DNA of 64,000 nucleotides from Lampris incognitus (Eukaryota; Chordata; Actinopteri; Lampriformes; Lampridae): NCBI RefSeq assembly GCF_029633865.1, contig NC_079224.1, positions 15,962,890 to 16,026,889 of the forward strand. The letters are read 5' to 3'. The position numbers and the translations under genes were made by a program. The notes beneath the pieces were generated by a model, which saw only the letters and a program-made list of their open reading frames with translations, did not search any database and was not told the DNA's origin. Positions within the stretch are counted from its first letter, which is position 1. Every line of letters starts with the position of its first letter. Below are positions 1 through 11,723 of the stretch, piece after piece.

Positions 1-329
1 CCGTCTACACACAACTGCAACTTCCTAACAGGCCACATGAAACTGCTTTGATATACTGTAGAGAAATATAATCGCACTTCGAAGCTGGTAATGCCATTAT
101 ATCAATATCAATAGCAAGGCAAGTTCATTTATATAGTACATTTCACACACCAAGGCAATTCAAAGTGCTCTATACAATATCACAGTGATGGTTGTGTAGC
201 ATTGGTGAGTGTAGCATTACTTTGCAGATCAGAACAAGACACTCAAATTAGAAATCAAAAATCATCAGCAGAGGATGTACTTCCTATGGCAACTGAAGAA
301 ATTCAACCTGCCACAGACAATGATGGTGA
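1..329. other. Intronic sequence of atp6v1h, no gene seen
   Basis: This lies downstream of the last visible atp6v1h exon, so it should be intron 4 sequence. At about 118-175 there is a LINE/SINE-tail-like stretch of the 'atttatatagtac...caattcaaagtgctctatac' type common in fish repeats. No exon of the next atp6v1h segment could be found, so the gene continues beyond the left edge. Confidence 0.5.
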
Positions 330-620
330 ATTTCTACACCTCCATCACGGAGTCCATCTTAACCTCCTCCATCACTGTCTGGTGGCTGCTGCCACCGCCA
401 GGGACCAGGGCAGGCTGCAGCGCATCATTCACTTGGCGGAGGTGGTGACCGGAAGCCGCCTCCCAGGACCTTGAGGTGGTCAGGAAGATCATTGCCGACC
501 CCTCCCACCTTGGACACCACCTTGTTGAGACTGCCCTATGTCAAGAGGCTGAGGTCCATCAGGACAAAAACCTCACGCCACAATAAGTTCATTCCCTGTT
601 TTAGTTGAACTTATCAACAG
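330..620 (+). mobile_element. 3' end fragment of a decayed non-LTR retrotransposon (LINE)
   Basis: The plus-strand translation has the look of a LINE ORF2 C-terminus: a leucine/histidine-rich stretch, a region reading like ADPSHLGHHLVETALCQEAE, then a tail rich in basic residues near 'FPVLVELINRP'. Several stops and at least one frameshift break it, so it is a dead fragment. It sits in an atp6v1h intron. The clade is uncertain; CR1/L2/Rex-like is the best guess from the C-terminal pattern. Confidence 0.5.
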
Positions 621-629
621 GCCCCCTGC

Positions 630-1384
630 CCCCCCCCCGCCGCCCCAAACTAACAGCCACTCCCTCTCAACACACACACACACAACACATATATATAGCA
701 ATTTGTATATAAAACTGTACTTTTACTATACTTTTCACTGTATATTTTTTATTCTGTTTCATCAGAATCAACTTTATTGGCCAAGCGTACTTATGCATAC
801 AAAGAATCTGAGTCCGGTTTACAGTAGTTCTAGTACTCATGACTAGAAGTCCCTGGTCATGTAGGGCTGTGAAAGGCTTAACGCAATACAACAACTTTTT
901 TTTTTGCAGATAAGCTTTGATCTGCTTAATGTTGTGCATCATTAGTGTGTACCTTTGTGTATTTACTGCACTTTTATGCTTCTGGCATGATGCAATAAAA
1001 AAGCTCCAGCAACACATGAAAATACATTCTCTTTGTTACACCATGTTCATCATAGAGCATGTTTGAAACAACATCGGTGTCTTCTATTGAGCTGGTCTGT
1101 CGAGGCCACAGCCGATTATGCACTACAAGTTTCAATTAATCCAAACACACTAGGAGGAAATGTTGATCTTGTTTTAATTCAGACCGACAATGTCGCTCAT
1201 GGAGTAAGACAACACCGGCACTAACAAGACATGGTTGTTGTGCAGCAGCATTCATATGCAAGCTTTTCCATGCATCCGATTGTACGCGAGTTAAAATTAT
1301 GGAAAGACTTGCCTGTGCATCAAACCGTACTGAAATTGAAAAGAATAAAAAGAAAAGAAAAGAAAAACCCAAGGCCATGCTCAC
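630..1384. other. Intronic repeat-rich sequence with antisense retroposon tail
   Basis: It contains a C-run, a short (CA)n tract at about 670-690, and an antisense retroposon 3' tail at about 755-850 (the 'aatcaactttattggccaag' type). Short ORFs overlap only low-complexity DNA. No exon was recognised until the atp6v1h exon at 1385. Confidence 0.4.
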
Positions 1385-2115
1385 CATGTGAACAGTGAAG
1401 AGATCCTGACGATTCAGCATAGGAAGAAAATAGGACCAGGCGGTGTTCTTTGTCTTCTTGGCATAGTCAAAGAAGATGTTTACTCTCTGATGGTTCTCCT
1501 AAGTGACATGAATTAAAAGCTTTAATGCATTATGAGCTGATGCCTGGTAGACCTGCCTTCCATCAATCAGGGGAGTTTATATGCTGCATAGCTAGTCTCC
1601 CCGGATTGAAATGCATCCACTCTGTACAATAAACCAATCAATGTTTTTGTTATAGATCATTAGAGAAAATTATGTGTAAAAGAATAAAAAAAGTTTCATT
1701 TCAAGTTTCTGAAATGCATCACGTAGAATTTACATATGTGTGTATACATAATCTAGTCAGTCAATTAATTCTTTATGAGACAGTATAAGCCTGTTTCATG
1801 CCATAAGCAATCAGCTGTCAGTTGACAGCTGATGATTGCTTATCAATCTTAATATCTATCTATCTTAATATTCTGCTCCTCATTTGTTGAGCACTTTTAT
1901 CAACACCATTGACAGTTTCCGGGGGGAAAAACCCGCTGTATATATATATATATATATATATATAACTTTGTTAAAAGAAACACTCAATGGTAGGGAAAGT
2001 GCTCAACAAATAGGGAGCAAAATAATCTAGTGAGTCAAGTAAATTCTTCATGAGACAGTGCAAGCCTGTTTCATGCCATAAGCAATCATAAGCAATCGTC
2101 AGCTGTGTGTGTGTG

Positions 2116-2147
<32 letters not shown>

Positions 2148-4084
2148 CAGTGCATCCGGAAAGTATTCACACCCCTTCACTTTCCCCATATTTTGTTATG
2201 TTACAGCCTTATTCCAAATTCCCTTTGCTATGACACCCAAAATTGAGCTCAGGTTCATCCTGTTTCCATTGATTATCCTTGAGATGTTTCTACATCTTGA
2301 TTGGAGTCCACCCGTAGTAAATTCAATGGATTGGACATGATTTGGAAAGGCACACACCTGTCTATATAAGGTCCCACTGTTGACAGTGCATGTCAGAGCA
2401 GAAACCAAGCCATGAAGTCAAAGGAATTTGACTTCATTAATAAATTTGAAAACATTTCTACAAAACCTTTTTCGCTTTATCATTATGGGGTATTGTGTGT
2501 AGATTGATGAGAAAAAAAAGGAATTTAATCCATTTTGGAATAAGGCTGTAACATAACAAAATGTGGGGAAAGTGAAGGGGTGTGAATACTTTCCAGATGC
2601 AGAATTTTTTGCAAATTTATTAAAAATAAAAAACCGAAATATTGCATGTACATAAGTATTCACACCCTTTACTCAGTACTTGGTTGAGGCCCCCTTGGCA
2701 GCGATTACAGCCTCAAGTCTTCTTGGGTATGAAGCTACAAGCTTGGCACACCTGTATTTGGGGTATTTCTCCCATTCTTCTCTGCAGATCCTCTCGAGCT
2801 CTGTAAGGTTAGATGGGGAGCGTCGCTGCACATCTATTTTCAGGTCTTTCCAGAGATGTTCAATGGGGTTCAAGTCTGGGCTCTGGCTGGGCCACTCAAG
2901 GACATTCATAGACTTGTCCCGAAGCCACTCCTTCGTTGTCTTGGCTGTGTGCTTAGGGTCATTGTCATGTTGAAAGGCAAACCTTCACCCCAGTCTGAGG
3001 TCCTGAGCACTCTGGAGCAGGTTTTCATCAAGGATCTCTCTGTACTTTGCTCCATTCATCTTTCCATCGATCCTGACTAGTCTCCCTGTTCCTGCCGCTG
3101 AAGAACATCCCCACAGCATGATGCTGCCACCACCATGCTTCACTGTAGGGATGGTATTAGCAAGGTGATGAGAGGTGCCTGGTTTCTTCCAGACGTGACG
3201 TTTGGCATTCAGGCCAAAGAGTTGAATCTTGGTTTCATCAGACCAGAGAATCTTGTTTCTCATGGTCTGAGAGTCCTTTAGGTGCTTTCTGGCAAACTTC
3301 AAGTGGGCTGTCATGTGCCTTTTACTGAGCACACAAAGGCCTGATTGGTGGAGTGCTGCAGAGATGGTTGTCCTTCTGGAAGGTTCTCCCATCTCCACAG
3401 AGGAATGCTGGAGCTCTGTCAGAGTGACCATCGGGTTCTTGGTCACCTCCCTGACCAAGGCCCTTCTCCCCCGATTGCTCAGTTTGGCTGGGCGGCCAGC
3501 TCTAGGAAGAGTCCTGGTGGATCCAAACTTCTTCCATTTACGAATGATGGAGACCACTGTGCTCTCCGGGACCTTCAAAGCTGTAGAAATTTTTTTGTAC
3601 CCTTCCCCAGATCTGTGCCTCGATACAATCCTGTCTCGGAGGTCCACAGACAATTCCTTTGACTTCATGGCTTGGTTTCTGCTCTGACATGCACTGTCAA
3701 CAGTGGGACCTTATATAGACCGGTGTGTGCCTTTCCAAATCATGTCCAATCAATTGAATTTACTGCAGGTGGACTCCAATCAAGATGTAGAAACATCTCA
3801 AGGATGATCAGTGGAAACAGGATGAACCTGAGCTCAATTTTGAGTGTCATAGCAAAGGGTGTGAATACTTATGTACATGCAATATTCCGGTTTTTATGTT
3901 TAATAAATTTGCAAAAAATTTCTACAAAACCTTTTTCACAATTCATTATGGGGTATTGTGTGTAGATTATTGAGGAAAAAAAAGGAATTAATCCATTTTG
4001 GAATAAGGCTGTAACATAAAAAAATGTGGGGAAAGTGAAGGGGTGTGAATACTTTCCGGATACACTGTGTATATATATATATGT

Positions 4085-4123
<39 letters not shown>

Positions 4124-7100
4124 CACACAAACATATATTACAGGTGTGAAACAGTCAATCAATCAATCTGGATCGATATATCGATTCAATGATCAACGGT
4201 CCAATATCATCGATGCAAAGTGAAAACTACTACTACTACTACTTTTGGCTGCTCCCATTAGGGGTCGCGACAGTGGCTGTGGCGATCAATGCAAAGTGGA
4301 AAACCTCGATCCATATCATCATCTTTAAGATACGCCTAAGATGTGAACATTTTGAAGTTCAATATCTCTAAACCACTGAGCACACAGACAGAACCTTGTA
4401 AATTCAAGGTGCTGAAGAATAGATATGCATGGTTTATGTTCAAAATTTAAAGGTCATCAAGGTCTCTTTAAGTTAACTAAAAAACATTTGCACTTAAACA
4501 TGAACGACTGGGGATGCACAAGCCAGTGCTTTCTTAGTGCCAATCCCAAGCCCGGATAAATGGGGACGGTTGGGTCAGGAAGGGCATCCAATGTAAAACC
4601 TATGCCAAATCAAATATGTGGATCATAACTCAGACTTCCATACTGGAAAGTTAAGGCCCAGGTTACCAACGACCGCCACTGGTACTGTTGGCCAGCAGGG
4701 TGCTGGTGGAAACTATGGTACTACTGGACGAAGGAGAAGGAGAGGAGGAAGGCATGTCCAGAGGCAGTGGGAGAAGAGGAAGGGTAGGAGTATGAAGGTG
4801 AGAGTCAGAACTTTTAATGTTGATACAATGACTGGTGAAGGGAGAGAGCTGGCTGATATGAAGGAGAGAAGGAAGGTAGATATACTGTGTGTGCAAGAGA
4901 CCAGGTGGAAGTGGAGTAAGGCTGGGAGAATTGGAGATGGGTTCAAACTCTCCTACCGTGGTGTGAATGGGAGGAGAAATGGGGTAGGGGTAATTCTGAA
5001 GGAAGAGAGTGTCAGACGGTGATGAGTATCAAGCTGGAAATCGAAGGTGTGATGACGAATATAATCAGCGCATATACCCCGCAAGTTGGGAGTTAGATGG
5101 AAGAGAAAGAAGAATTCTTGAGCCAGTTGGATGAAGTGGTGGAGAGTGTACCCAAGGAGGACAGAGTGGTGATTGGAACGGACTTCAGTGGGCATGTTGA
5201 TGAAGGGAATAGAGGTGATGAGGAGGTGATGGCTAGGTATGGTATCAAGGAGAGGAATGTGGAAGGACAGATGGTGGTGGATTTTATGAAAAGGATGGGA
5301 ATGGCTGTGGTGAATACATATTTCAAGAAGAGGGAAGAACACAGGGTGACCCATAAGAGTGGAGGAAGGTGCACACAGGTGGACTATATCTGATGCAGGA
5401 GGCATGATCTGAAAGGGCTTGGAGACTGCAAGGTGGTGACAAGAGGAAATGTAGCTAGGCAGCATCGGATGGTGGCCTGTAGGATGACTTTGAAGATCAC
5501 GATGAGGAAGAAAGTGAAGGTAGAGCCAGGGATCAAATGGTGGAAGTTGAAGAAGGAAGACCATTGTGTGGAGTTCAGGGAGGAATTTAGACAGGCACTG
5601 GGTGGTAGTGAAGAGTTGCCAGAAGGCTGGGCAACCACTGCAGAAATACTGAGGGAGACAGCTAGGAAGGTACTTGGTGTGTCATCTGGATAGAGGAAGG
5701 AAGACAAGGAGACTTGGTGGTGGAATGAGGAAGTACAACAAATTATACGTAGGAAAAGGTTGGTAAAGAAGAAGTGGAATAGTCAGAAAGATGAAGTAAG
5801 TAGACAGGAATACAAGGAGATGCAGCGTAAAGTGAGGAGAGAGGTGACAAAGGCAAAGGAAAAGGCGTACGGCGAGTTGTATGAGAGGTTAGGCAGTAAG
5901 GAAGGAGAAAAGGACTTGTACCAATTGGCTAGACAGAGGGACTGAGCTGGCAAGGATGTAGCAAGTTAGGGTGATGAAGGATTGAGATGGAAATGTGCTG
6001 TCAAGTGAAGAGAGTGTGTTGAGAAGGTGGAAGAAGTATTTTGAGGGGCAGATGAATGAAGAAAATGAGAGAGAAGGTTGAATGATGTGGGGATAATGAA
6101 TCAGGAAGTGCTGTGCATTAACAAGGATGACGTGAGGGCAGCTATGAAGAGGATGAAGAGCGGAAAAGTGGTTGGTTCAGATGATATACCTGTGGAGGCA
6201 CAGAGATGTTTAGGAGAGATGGCAGTGGAGTTTTTAACTAGATTGTTTAACACAATCTTGGAAAGTGAGAGGATGCCTGAGGAGGGGAGAAGAAGTGTAC
6301 TGGTTTTCAAGAATAAGGGTATAAACTTGATCAGCCACAGCATGATGTTATGGGAAAGAGTAGTGGAAGCTAGGTTAAGAGGAGAGGTGATGATTAGTAA
6401 GAAGCAGTATGGTTTCATGCCAGGAAAGAGGACCACAGATGCAACATTTGCTTTGAGAGTGTTGATGGAGAAGTAAAGAGAAGGTCAGAAGTAGTTATAT
6501 TGCGTCTGTGGATTTAGAGAAAGCATTTGACTGGGTGCTGAGAAAGGAAGTGTGGTATTATATGAGGAAGTCGGGAGTGGCAGAGAAGTATGTAAGAGTG
6601 GTGCAGGATATGTATGAGGGCAGTGTGACAATGGTTAGCTGTGCGGTAGGAGTGACAGTTGGGTTCAAGGTGGAGGTAGAATTGCGTAAAGGATCAACTC
6701 TGAGCCCTTTCTTGTTTGCAATGGTGATGTACAGGTTGACAGACAACATCAGGCAGAAGTCTCCGTGGACTATGATGTTCGCGGATGAAATTGTGATCTC
6801 TAGTGAGAGTAGTGAGCAGGCTGAAGAGAGCCTGGAGGGGTGGAGGTATGCACTGGAGAGAAGAGGAATGAAAGTCACTAGGAGCAAGATGGAATACATA
6901 TGCGTGAGCGAAGGGGAGGACAGAGGAATGGTGAGGATGCAAGGAGTAGAGGTGGCAAAGGGGTCAACTGTTCAAAGTAATGGGGAGTGCAGAAGAGAGT
7001 TGAAGAAGAGATTACAGGAAGAGTGGAGTGGGTGGAGAAGAGTAATTTGCAACAGAAGAGCACCAGCAAGAGTTAAAGGGAAGGTTTACAAGATGGTAGT

Positions 7101-10100
7101 GAGACCAACTATGTTGTATGGCCTGGAGACAGTGGCACTGACGAAAAGACGGGAGGTGGAGCTGGAGGTGGCAGAGTTGAAGATAGAATTTTGTTGGGGG
7201 TGAAGAAGATGGACAGGATTAGGAATGGGTGGATACATTAGATTAGATTAGATAGATAGATAAATAGATAGATAGACAGAAAGACAGACAGACAGACAGA
7301 CAGACAGACACTTGTGATTTCCCCCCATAATGTGTGTGTGTATAATTTTATATTTTAATTTAAAACTTTCATCATGTCTGTCATCTCAAAGTTGTCAGAG
7401 ATCCATTTCAGACAGCTGTCAGAGTGCTTTCTTTGTAAAAATGGGACATGGGAGTGGATTTTTAAATAAGTAAACAATGAGGCCGTTTACATGATCACAA
7501 TAATCCAATAACTGGGAATAATCGGGTAATGGTAATAATCCGATTTAACGCGTTTTACATGCACATCAGTAATGCGATATCGGGAAAAAAACTCATTTAC
7601 ATGATTCAGTCAATAGTTGGATTTCTTCCACAAGGACGTGATGTAAAACTCAAACTTCCTGTTGTTTACAACACGGCGTCGTCCAGCATAGCTTTGGTCC
7701 CGGTCAGGGCTGTGCCATGGACTGTGCACGTGCAAAAGCTTAGTAGTACTCTCCTTCTTCGCCTTGTCTCAATGAGCAGAAAACAACGGCAACCTTTTTT
7801 ACAGCAAGCATCTGCTTTTGGTCTTAGCAGCACCGGTCTTCCTCCACCCCTACCAAAACCCCATTCCTGCTGAATGCGCATTCAGAGCAAGGACTGGTGG
7901 GAGAGAGTGGTGCTCAAGGAATTCTCAGATGCAGAATGGAGAGAATTTCAAAATGTCACGGAGAGCATTTGTGAAACTCTGATCTCATGAAAGATGTCAT
8001 GAGCCCGGCCCCGGACAAGATGACAGCGCGTCCCGCTGTACCTCTGGAAATGCGAGTGGCAATTGCATTGTACAAGCTCGGTAGCTGCTGCTGCTCGCCA
8101 TGTTTACGCTGTTAATGCAACTGCTTCCGCTCGCGTTCTTCTTCTTGTGTTTTAACTACATCCGCTATTACATATTTACACATGCGCAGATGTAATAAAA
8201 CAAAAGAAACCAGATTAAGCTGTGTATACATGCACTGAATAAATGGATCATTGGGCGAAAAACTAGGTGTGTTTATCTGGTTTCTCATAATCCGATAATG
8301 GCTGTTATCCGATAAAGCATATCGGTTTATGTTGTTTACAGGACTACTTGAGTAATCAGGTAACTCCAGAAATCAGATAATAATCGGTTTATTAGTATGC
8401 ATGTAAACGTGCTCAATAAGGCTTGACCACAAGTCTTCTATGGTGTACAGTGAACTGAAGGATGGATCTTATGAACAGAAAGATATCATCCAGAAAGCTA
8501 ACAGAGATGGGTCCGCGGTGGTGTAGCGGTCCAAGCATCGGCTTTGTGTCGATGCAGTTGCCCACTGGGGACCGGGGTTCGCACCTTGGTCTCGTCATAT
8601 CCGACTATGGCCGGACTCGATGAAGAAGCAATAATTGGCAATGCTGTCTTCGGGAGGGGGGCAGAGTCGGCTTGTGTTCGTCACATGAATGCGTCTCTGT
8701 GTGTGTCGGAAAAAGCAGTGATCTAGCCTGGATTCGCCTTGTCATGGAAGTGGTGAGGCGTCTCCTTTGAGACTGCCGGCCGGAAAGATGCAGTTGGCGA
8801 ACGCATACAGTACGAGGGTGGGTGTTTGAACTAGAATAGGGAGCGATTGGCCACCAAATTGGGAGAAAAAGGGAAAAAAAATCAGAAATAAATCTTTAAA
8901 AAATTTAAAAAAGAAAGCTAAAAGAGTTTTTGACAGTGGCCCGTTCCATCGTGCTCTTAAAAGGTCTATTTGTATGTGCGAGTCCTATTTGTCCATATCA
9001 GCAGCCAGTGTGGCTATGTACCTGGAGGGTGTCATCAATCAGAGTCAGAATGTACTGGACTGTCTGCTCCTTGGAGATATGAGCCATCAGGTTCAGAAAG
9101 GTCTTCGCACACTGAGCACAAAAGATAAAAATTGAGAACATAAAGATTAAAAAAAGCACTTCACCCTGCACTATCCTGCACAATCAAAGACAATAAATTT
9201 ACTCTGATTTACCCCATCAGATCTTTAAACATTCCAAAGTCAAGCAAAGGTTAGCCAAGGCAAAATTGTGTTTTCTGCATTGCAGGTAGTTCTGTTTATG
9301 GGAATGAATCTGTGATAACGGGAGAAGATTTTGTTAGAGCTACATCCTATTTATTATGCTGTTATCGAAAATACTAGTTATCAACCTGGGGATATTTTTA
9401 TAGTTTTCTTTTTCTTTTCTTTTTTATTTAGCAGGAGGGGGTCTTTTAAAGAATGCAAAAGAAATGGAGGCCTATTTCCACTGTATAAATGTATAATACA
9501 ATGGAAATATGTAATTGTACTGATGTCTCCTTCCAGTATATATACTAAAGTAAAACAGTGAAACGGTTTCAACTGAAAATTAAAAATCAGTATTTGGATT
9601 TGCAAAAAATGTGTGCGGTTACCCCCACTCAGTTTGGAGGAGAACAATTTCATACCTGATGTCCTTCATTGGTCAGAATGGCCTGTTTCTCTTCAGAGTG
9701 AGCCACTTCAAACTTCTTGATGAACTCACAGTCCTCTGCAGAAATCATCTGACCCCTGTGAGAGTTTACAAAACATTATGTGCTGTTTGATGGACTCTTT
9801 TTTTTCTAATTTACAACTTGGAACAAATATGAAATTGTAAGACTGCATGACATATTGGTTAGTTTATCAGTATCTGCCAACAATTGCTTAAAAATGTGTT
9901 ACTGGTATCGGGACTGATATCAAAATTATGCCCAATATGTCACATCCACGTGTCGACGGCGATGACAGACATTGATGGAAAGACAGGTTTCACTACAGCC
10001 TACAGAGAAATATAGGTCCTGTAGATATTCACACGAAGTTGTTTTCACTTGAGGTTACTGTGTGATTGTCAGCATTTTACAAGAAAGCTTTCAGGGATCG

Positions 10101-11723
10101 ACTTGTTCAACAAATGCAAAAGCAAAGAGTAAGGATGCTTTAAAATGTTATGCCAAAATAAACTTACATGTTTTGTCTATTTAATCTTAAATAATCTGTG
10201 CTCATATCCTTCAGTGAATGCAGACCTTTGGAAACGGTGTAGTGTTCAGTAATGAATCAGGACAGGTACTAATAAATCAGTGTTGTGTAGATGTCTGCAT
10301 CTGTTCCAAGCATCACGGTTAAAACAGAATAATGGGTAAACTCCACTGGTGGAAACTTAGACCCATGGTGGTTTTGCGATGAAACAGAACATATCGGTAT
10401 CAGTATCAGCTGAAATGATCATGGAAAATATCAGTCATCGGATATCAGCAAAAATGTCAATATCTTGCATCCTTTCATAATTATCAATGTGTGGCAATTC
10501 AGGTCTGTCACTGGTCCGATTAATGTCAATAGTCTCAAACGGCCCATGTCAAATCTTTTTGTAATACACGTGTGAATAAGTTAATCTTTGTAAATCACAT
10601 TTCGGTGGCCCTACGCATACGAAATAGGTAGTGATTGTACAGAAAACGGCTTGTGTTCTATTGTAACAGGTGTCTGAAATTCAGATTTGACCAGAAATGT
10701 AAAGCGCTTTGAGTGGCTGTTGCAGCTAGAAAAGCACTATATAAAATGCAACTTGATTGATTGATTGATAATTGCATTTCATTGACATGCTAATAACAAG
10801 AGGCTAGGTGCACACAAAATGCACAGATGACGAACCTTGGCTTTCTCTTTCTTTTCTTTTTTTCTGCTTGTCTTGAGACAATCAAATCACTTTTAGAGAT
10901 GGTGCAAGATGTCTTAAAAAGTGCAAGGTAACACTCTCAGAGCAAAAGGTATATTGCTGATTGGGACATGGAATATTCAGGATTAGCTTTTTACTTACAG
11001 TAGCACTTCCTAATTACAGCAGTGGCTTGCACAGTTATGGCAACCACTTGAAAAATATTACAAGCCCTCCTCAAGTCAAGAGGCCCAGTGAAAGGCTCAT
11101 AGAGTTAATATGGCTTTGTTTGTTACCTAAACAGGCTCTGAGGGTATAGAGTCAGCTAACTCACACATAGAAGTCATCAAAAGAAAACATTTTAGGGATG
11201 AGACAATGATTCAATAATCATTCTGTTGCGATTTTCTTGGAGTGTATAATCACAGTCAAAATAAGGAAGTGTCACTCAAGACACTGACTCACAAGGCAGG
11301 CACTTATGTAGGAATTCTCGTGATCTAAATCTACACCATGACTGCAATTATAAAATGCATTTTTTTTGGAGAATTGGTGTGGTGAAAAAGCCAAAGAATG
11401 CCAAAGAATGATTTAAAGAATATTTAAGCTTATAGAGATTATCTATAATGAAAAACCACTAACAAGGACAACATTTTCTGCCAATAACTGAAAGCAGATT
11501 GGATAACCTTTGTCTAACCTTTCCTATTGCAGTGGCAAAATCTCTCAGAATTACCAGAAACACCAGTAGCAGAGGGTGAATATATCAATGAAGAAATTAT
11601 TCTAAGAATTCCTACTTACTGGAGGTAGGACTGCCAGTTGACCTGGTTGGCACGAACTTCAGCTGCCTTAGCAGCAATGATGTTGGTGGGAACTGCAGCG
11701 TCCACAGCCCCGCGGATGTCCAT
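1385..11723 (-). CDS. atp6v1h: V-type proton ATPase subunit H (N-terminal 136 codons; gene runs off left edge)
   Basis: Subunit H belongs to the cytosolic V1 sector of the vacuolar H+-ATPase. It couples V1 to Vo and silences ATP hydrolysis in free V1. Four coding exons read in register on the minus strand: 11723-11620 (34 codons, starting [20 protein letters not shown]), 9755-9656 ([16 protein letters not shown]), 9111-9022 ([20 protein letters not shown]) and 1498-1385 (ENHQRV...[12 protein letters not shown]). All junctions are GT-AG and phases fit (2, 0, 0, 0). The residues match the known N-terminal HEAT-like region of vertebrate ATP6V1H very closely. The start is the ATG that opens this conserved segment; vertebrate proteins have a few extra residues in some isoforms. 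The remaining roughly 350 residues lie outside the window. Introns 1 and 3 are swollen by transposons. Confidence 0.95.
1748..2105. repeat. Direct ~75-bp duplication plus inverted repeat and TA/TG tracts
   Basis: A block around 1755-1825 (containing 'gagacagtataagcctgttt') recurs at 2024-2104 ('gagacagtgcaagcctgttt') in the same orientation, sharing 'catgccataagcaatc'. Between them, 1802-1843 forms a near-perfect inverted repeat built on 'agcaatcagctgtca'. A (TA)n tract sits at about 1938-1965. This looks like the remains of a non-autonomous DNA element, but no clean ends were found. Confidence 0.45.
2107..2147. repeat. TG/TA microsatellite
   Basis: A (TG)n tract passes directly into (TA)n and ends at the TA dinucleotide that serves as the insertion site of the Tc1-like element starting at 2148. 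Confidence 0.9.
2148..2601 (+). mobile_element. Internally deleted Tc1-like element (copy 1 of a composite)
   Basis: It begins with the Tc1-family end 'cagtgcatccggaaagtatt' immediately after a TA. It holds the left end with part of the inverted repeat deleted, then the promoter-like lead and the first codons of the transposase (MKSKEF at about 2412). It then jumps into the 3' inverted repeat, which ends at about 2601 with 'ccagatgca' and lacks the last bases of a proper end. Compare the fuller copy at 41211-42823. Confidence 0.85.
2602..4067 (-). mobile_element. Tc1-like transposon, opposite orientation, truncated at inner end
   Basis: The outer right end carries the full inverted repeat ending 'ccggatacactg' near 4067. 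The inner end at about 2602 starts inside the subterminal region ('ttgcaaatttattaaaaata'), so the outer ~125 bp of that repeat are missing. The inner direct repeat 'gtattcacaccctt' seen in IR/DR-type Tc1 elements is present. It carries a transposase pseudogene on the minus strand. Confidence 0.85.
2673..3668 (-). pseudogene. Tc1-like transposase, DD34E type, frameshifted
   Basis: From the ATG at 3668 the protein starts [20 protein letters not shown], a paired-like helix-turn-helix, followed by a GRPAKLS GRPR-like motif and a WSDETK box with the first catalytic Asp. The frame breaks near 2985; the rest continues in another frame from 2909 with [19 protein letters not shown], which supplies the third acidic residue (Glu), and ends ...[15 protein letters not shown]. 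The second Asp (HDND) falls at the frameshift. About nine residues (YGRVARWKP) found in the copy at 41589 are deleted here. It is inactive as read. Confidence 0.9.
4068..4135. repeat. TA/CA compound microsatellite
   Basis: (TA)n, (CA)n and (TA)n tracts follow directly on the right end of the Tc1-like element, mirroring the tract on its left side. Confidence 0.9.
4225..4290 (-). mobile_element. 3' end stub of an RTE LINE with (TAG)n tail
   Basis: 'ctactactactacttttggc' followed by 'tgctcccattaggggtcgcg' is the reverse complement of an RTE-type 3' terminus (stop codon followed by a trinucleotide tail). The same terminus is seen at 34202-34290. It lies head-on against the plus-strand RTE copy that follows. 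Confidence 0.55.
4500..7229 (+). mobile_element. RTE-clade non-LTR retrotransposon, decayed
   Basis: Plus-strand pieces form one ORF2-like chain. An apurinic endonuclease part at 4795-5400 includes [24 protein letters not shown] and a degraded [11 protein letters not shown] box. A linker follows at 5430-5945. The reverse transcriptase lies at 6078-7203: GSDDIPVEA, a [13 protein letters not shown] fingers motif, [10 protein letters not shown], and FADEIVIS where FADD is expected. The tail region has [13 protein letters not shown] and [12 protein letters not shown]. The motif order and wording fit the RTE clade. There are at least five frame breaks and stops, and the second Asp of the RT active site is changed to Glu, so it is dead. 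It sits inside an atp6v1h intron. Confidence 0.8.
7230..7312. repeat. GATA/GACA tandem tail
   Basis: 'gattagattagatagataga' grades into a (GACA)n array directly after the LINE coding remnant. RTE elements end in short tandem repeats, so this is probably the element's 3' tail expanded into a microsatellite. Confidence 0.75.
7479..8418 (+). mobile_element. Non-autonomous element with Harbinger-type transposase remnant
   Basis: The ends are similar in inverted orientation: left 'ggccgtttacatg', right (reverse complement) 'gcacgtttacatg'. Both halves are rich in 'ataatccgat/atcggtttat' subterminal motifs. Inside, at about 7770-8110, the plus strand encodes across frame breaks a segment [29 protein letters not shown], then a [15 protein letters not shown] stretch. 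This resembles the helix-rich N-terminus of PIF/Harbinger transposases. The catalytic DDE part is absent, so this is a deletion derivative. Exact target duplication could not be settled. Confidence 0.6.
8507..8911 (+). mobile_element. tRNA-derived SINE, family 2
   Basis: The head 'gtccgcggtggtgtagcggt' and 'accggggttcgcacc' are the A- and B-box parts of a tRNA-like promoter. The body is ~400 bp and ends in an A/T-rich tail. A target-site duplication flanks it: agaaagctaacagag (8492-8506) and agaaagctaaaagag (8912-8926), 14 of 15 bases matching. A second copy in the opposite orientation lies at 48056-48472. Confidence 0.85.
9756..11619. other. atp6v1h intron 1, no gene seen
   Basis: Ordinary A/T-rich intron. 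At 10690-10775 there is a retroposon 3' tail with 'aaagcgctttgagtggctgt' ending in (TGAT)n; the same tail appears at 30620-30690 (antisense), 49162-49200 and about 62488-62530. Nothing else was recognised. Confidence 0.5.

Noticed and set aside
7250-7312. CRISPR-like or structured repeat array
   Set aside because: Simple tetranucleotide microsatellite at a LINE 3' end; no spacers.
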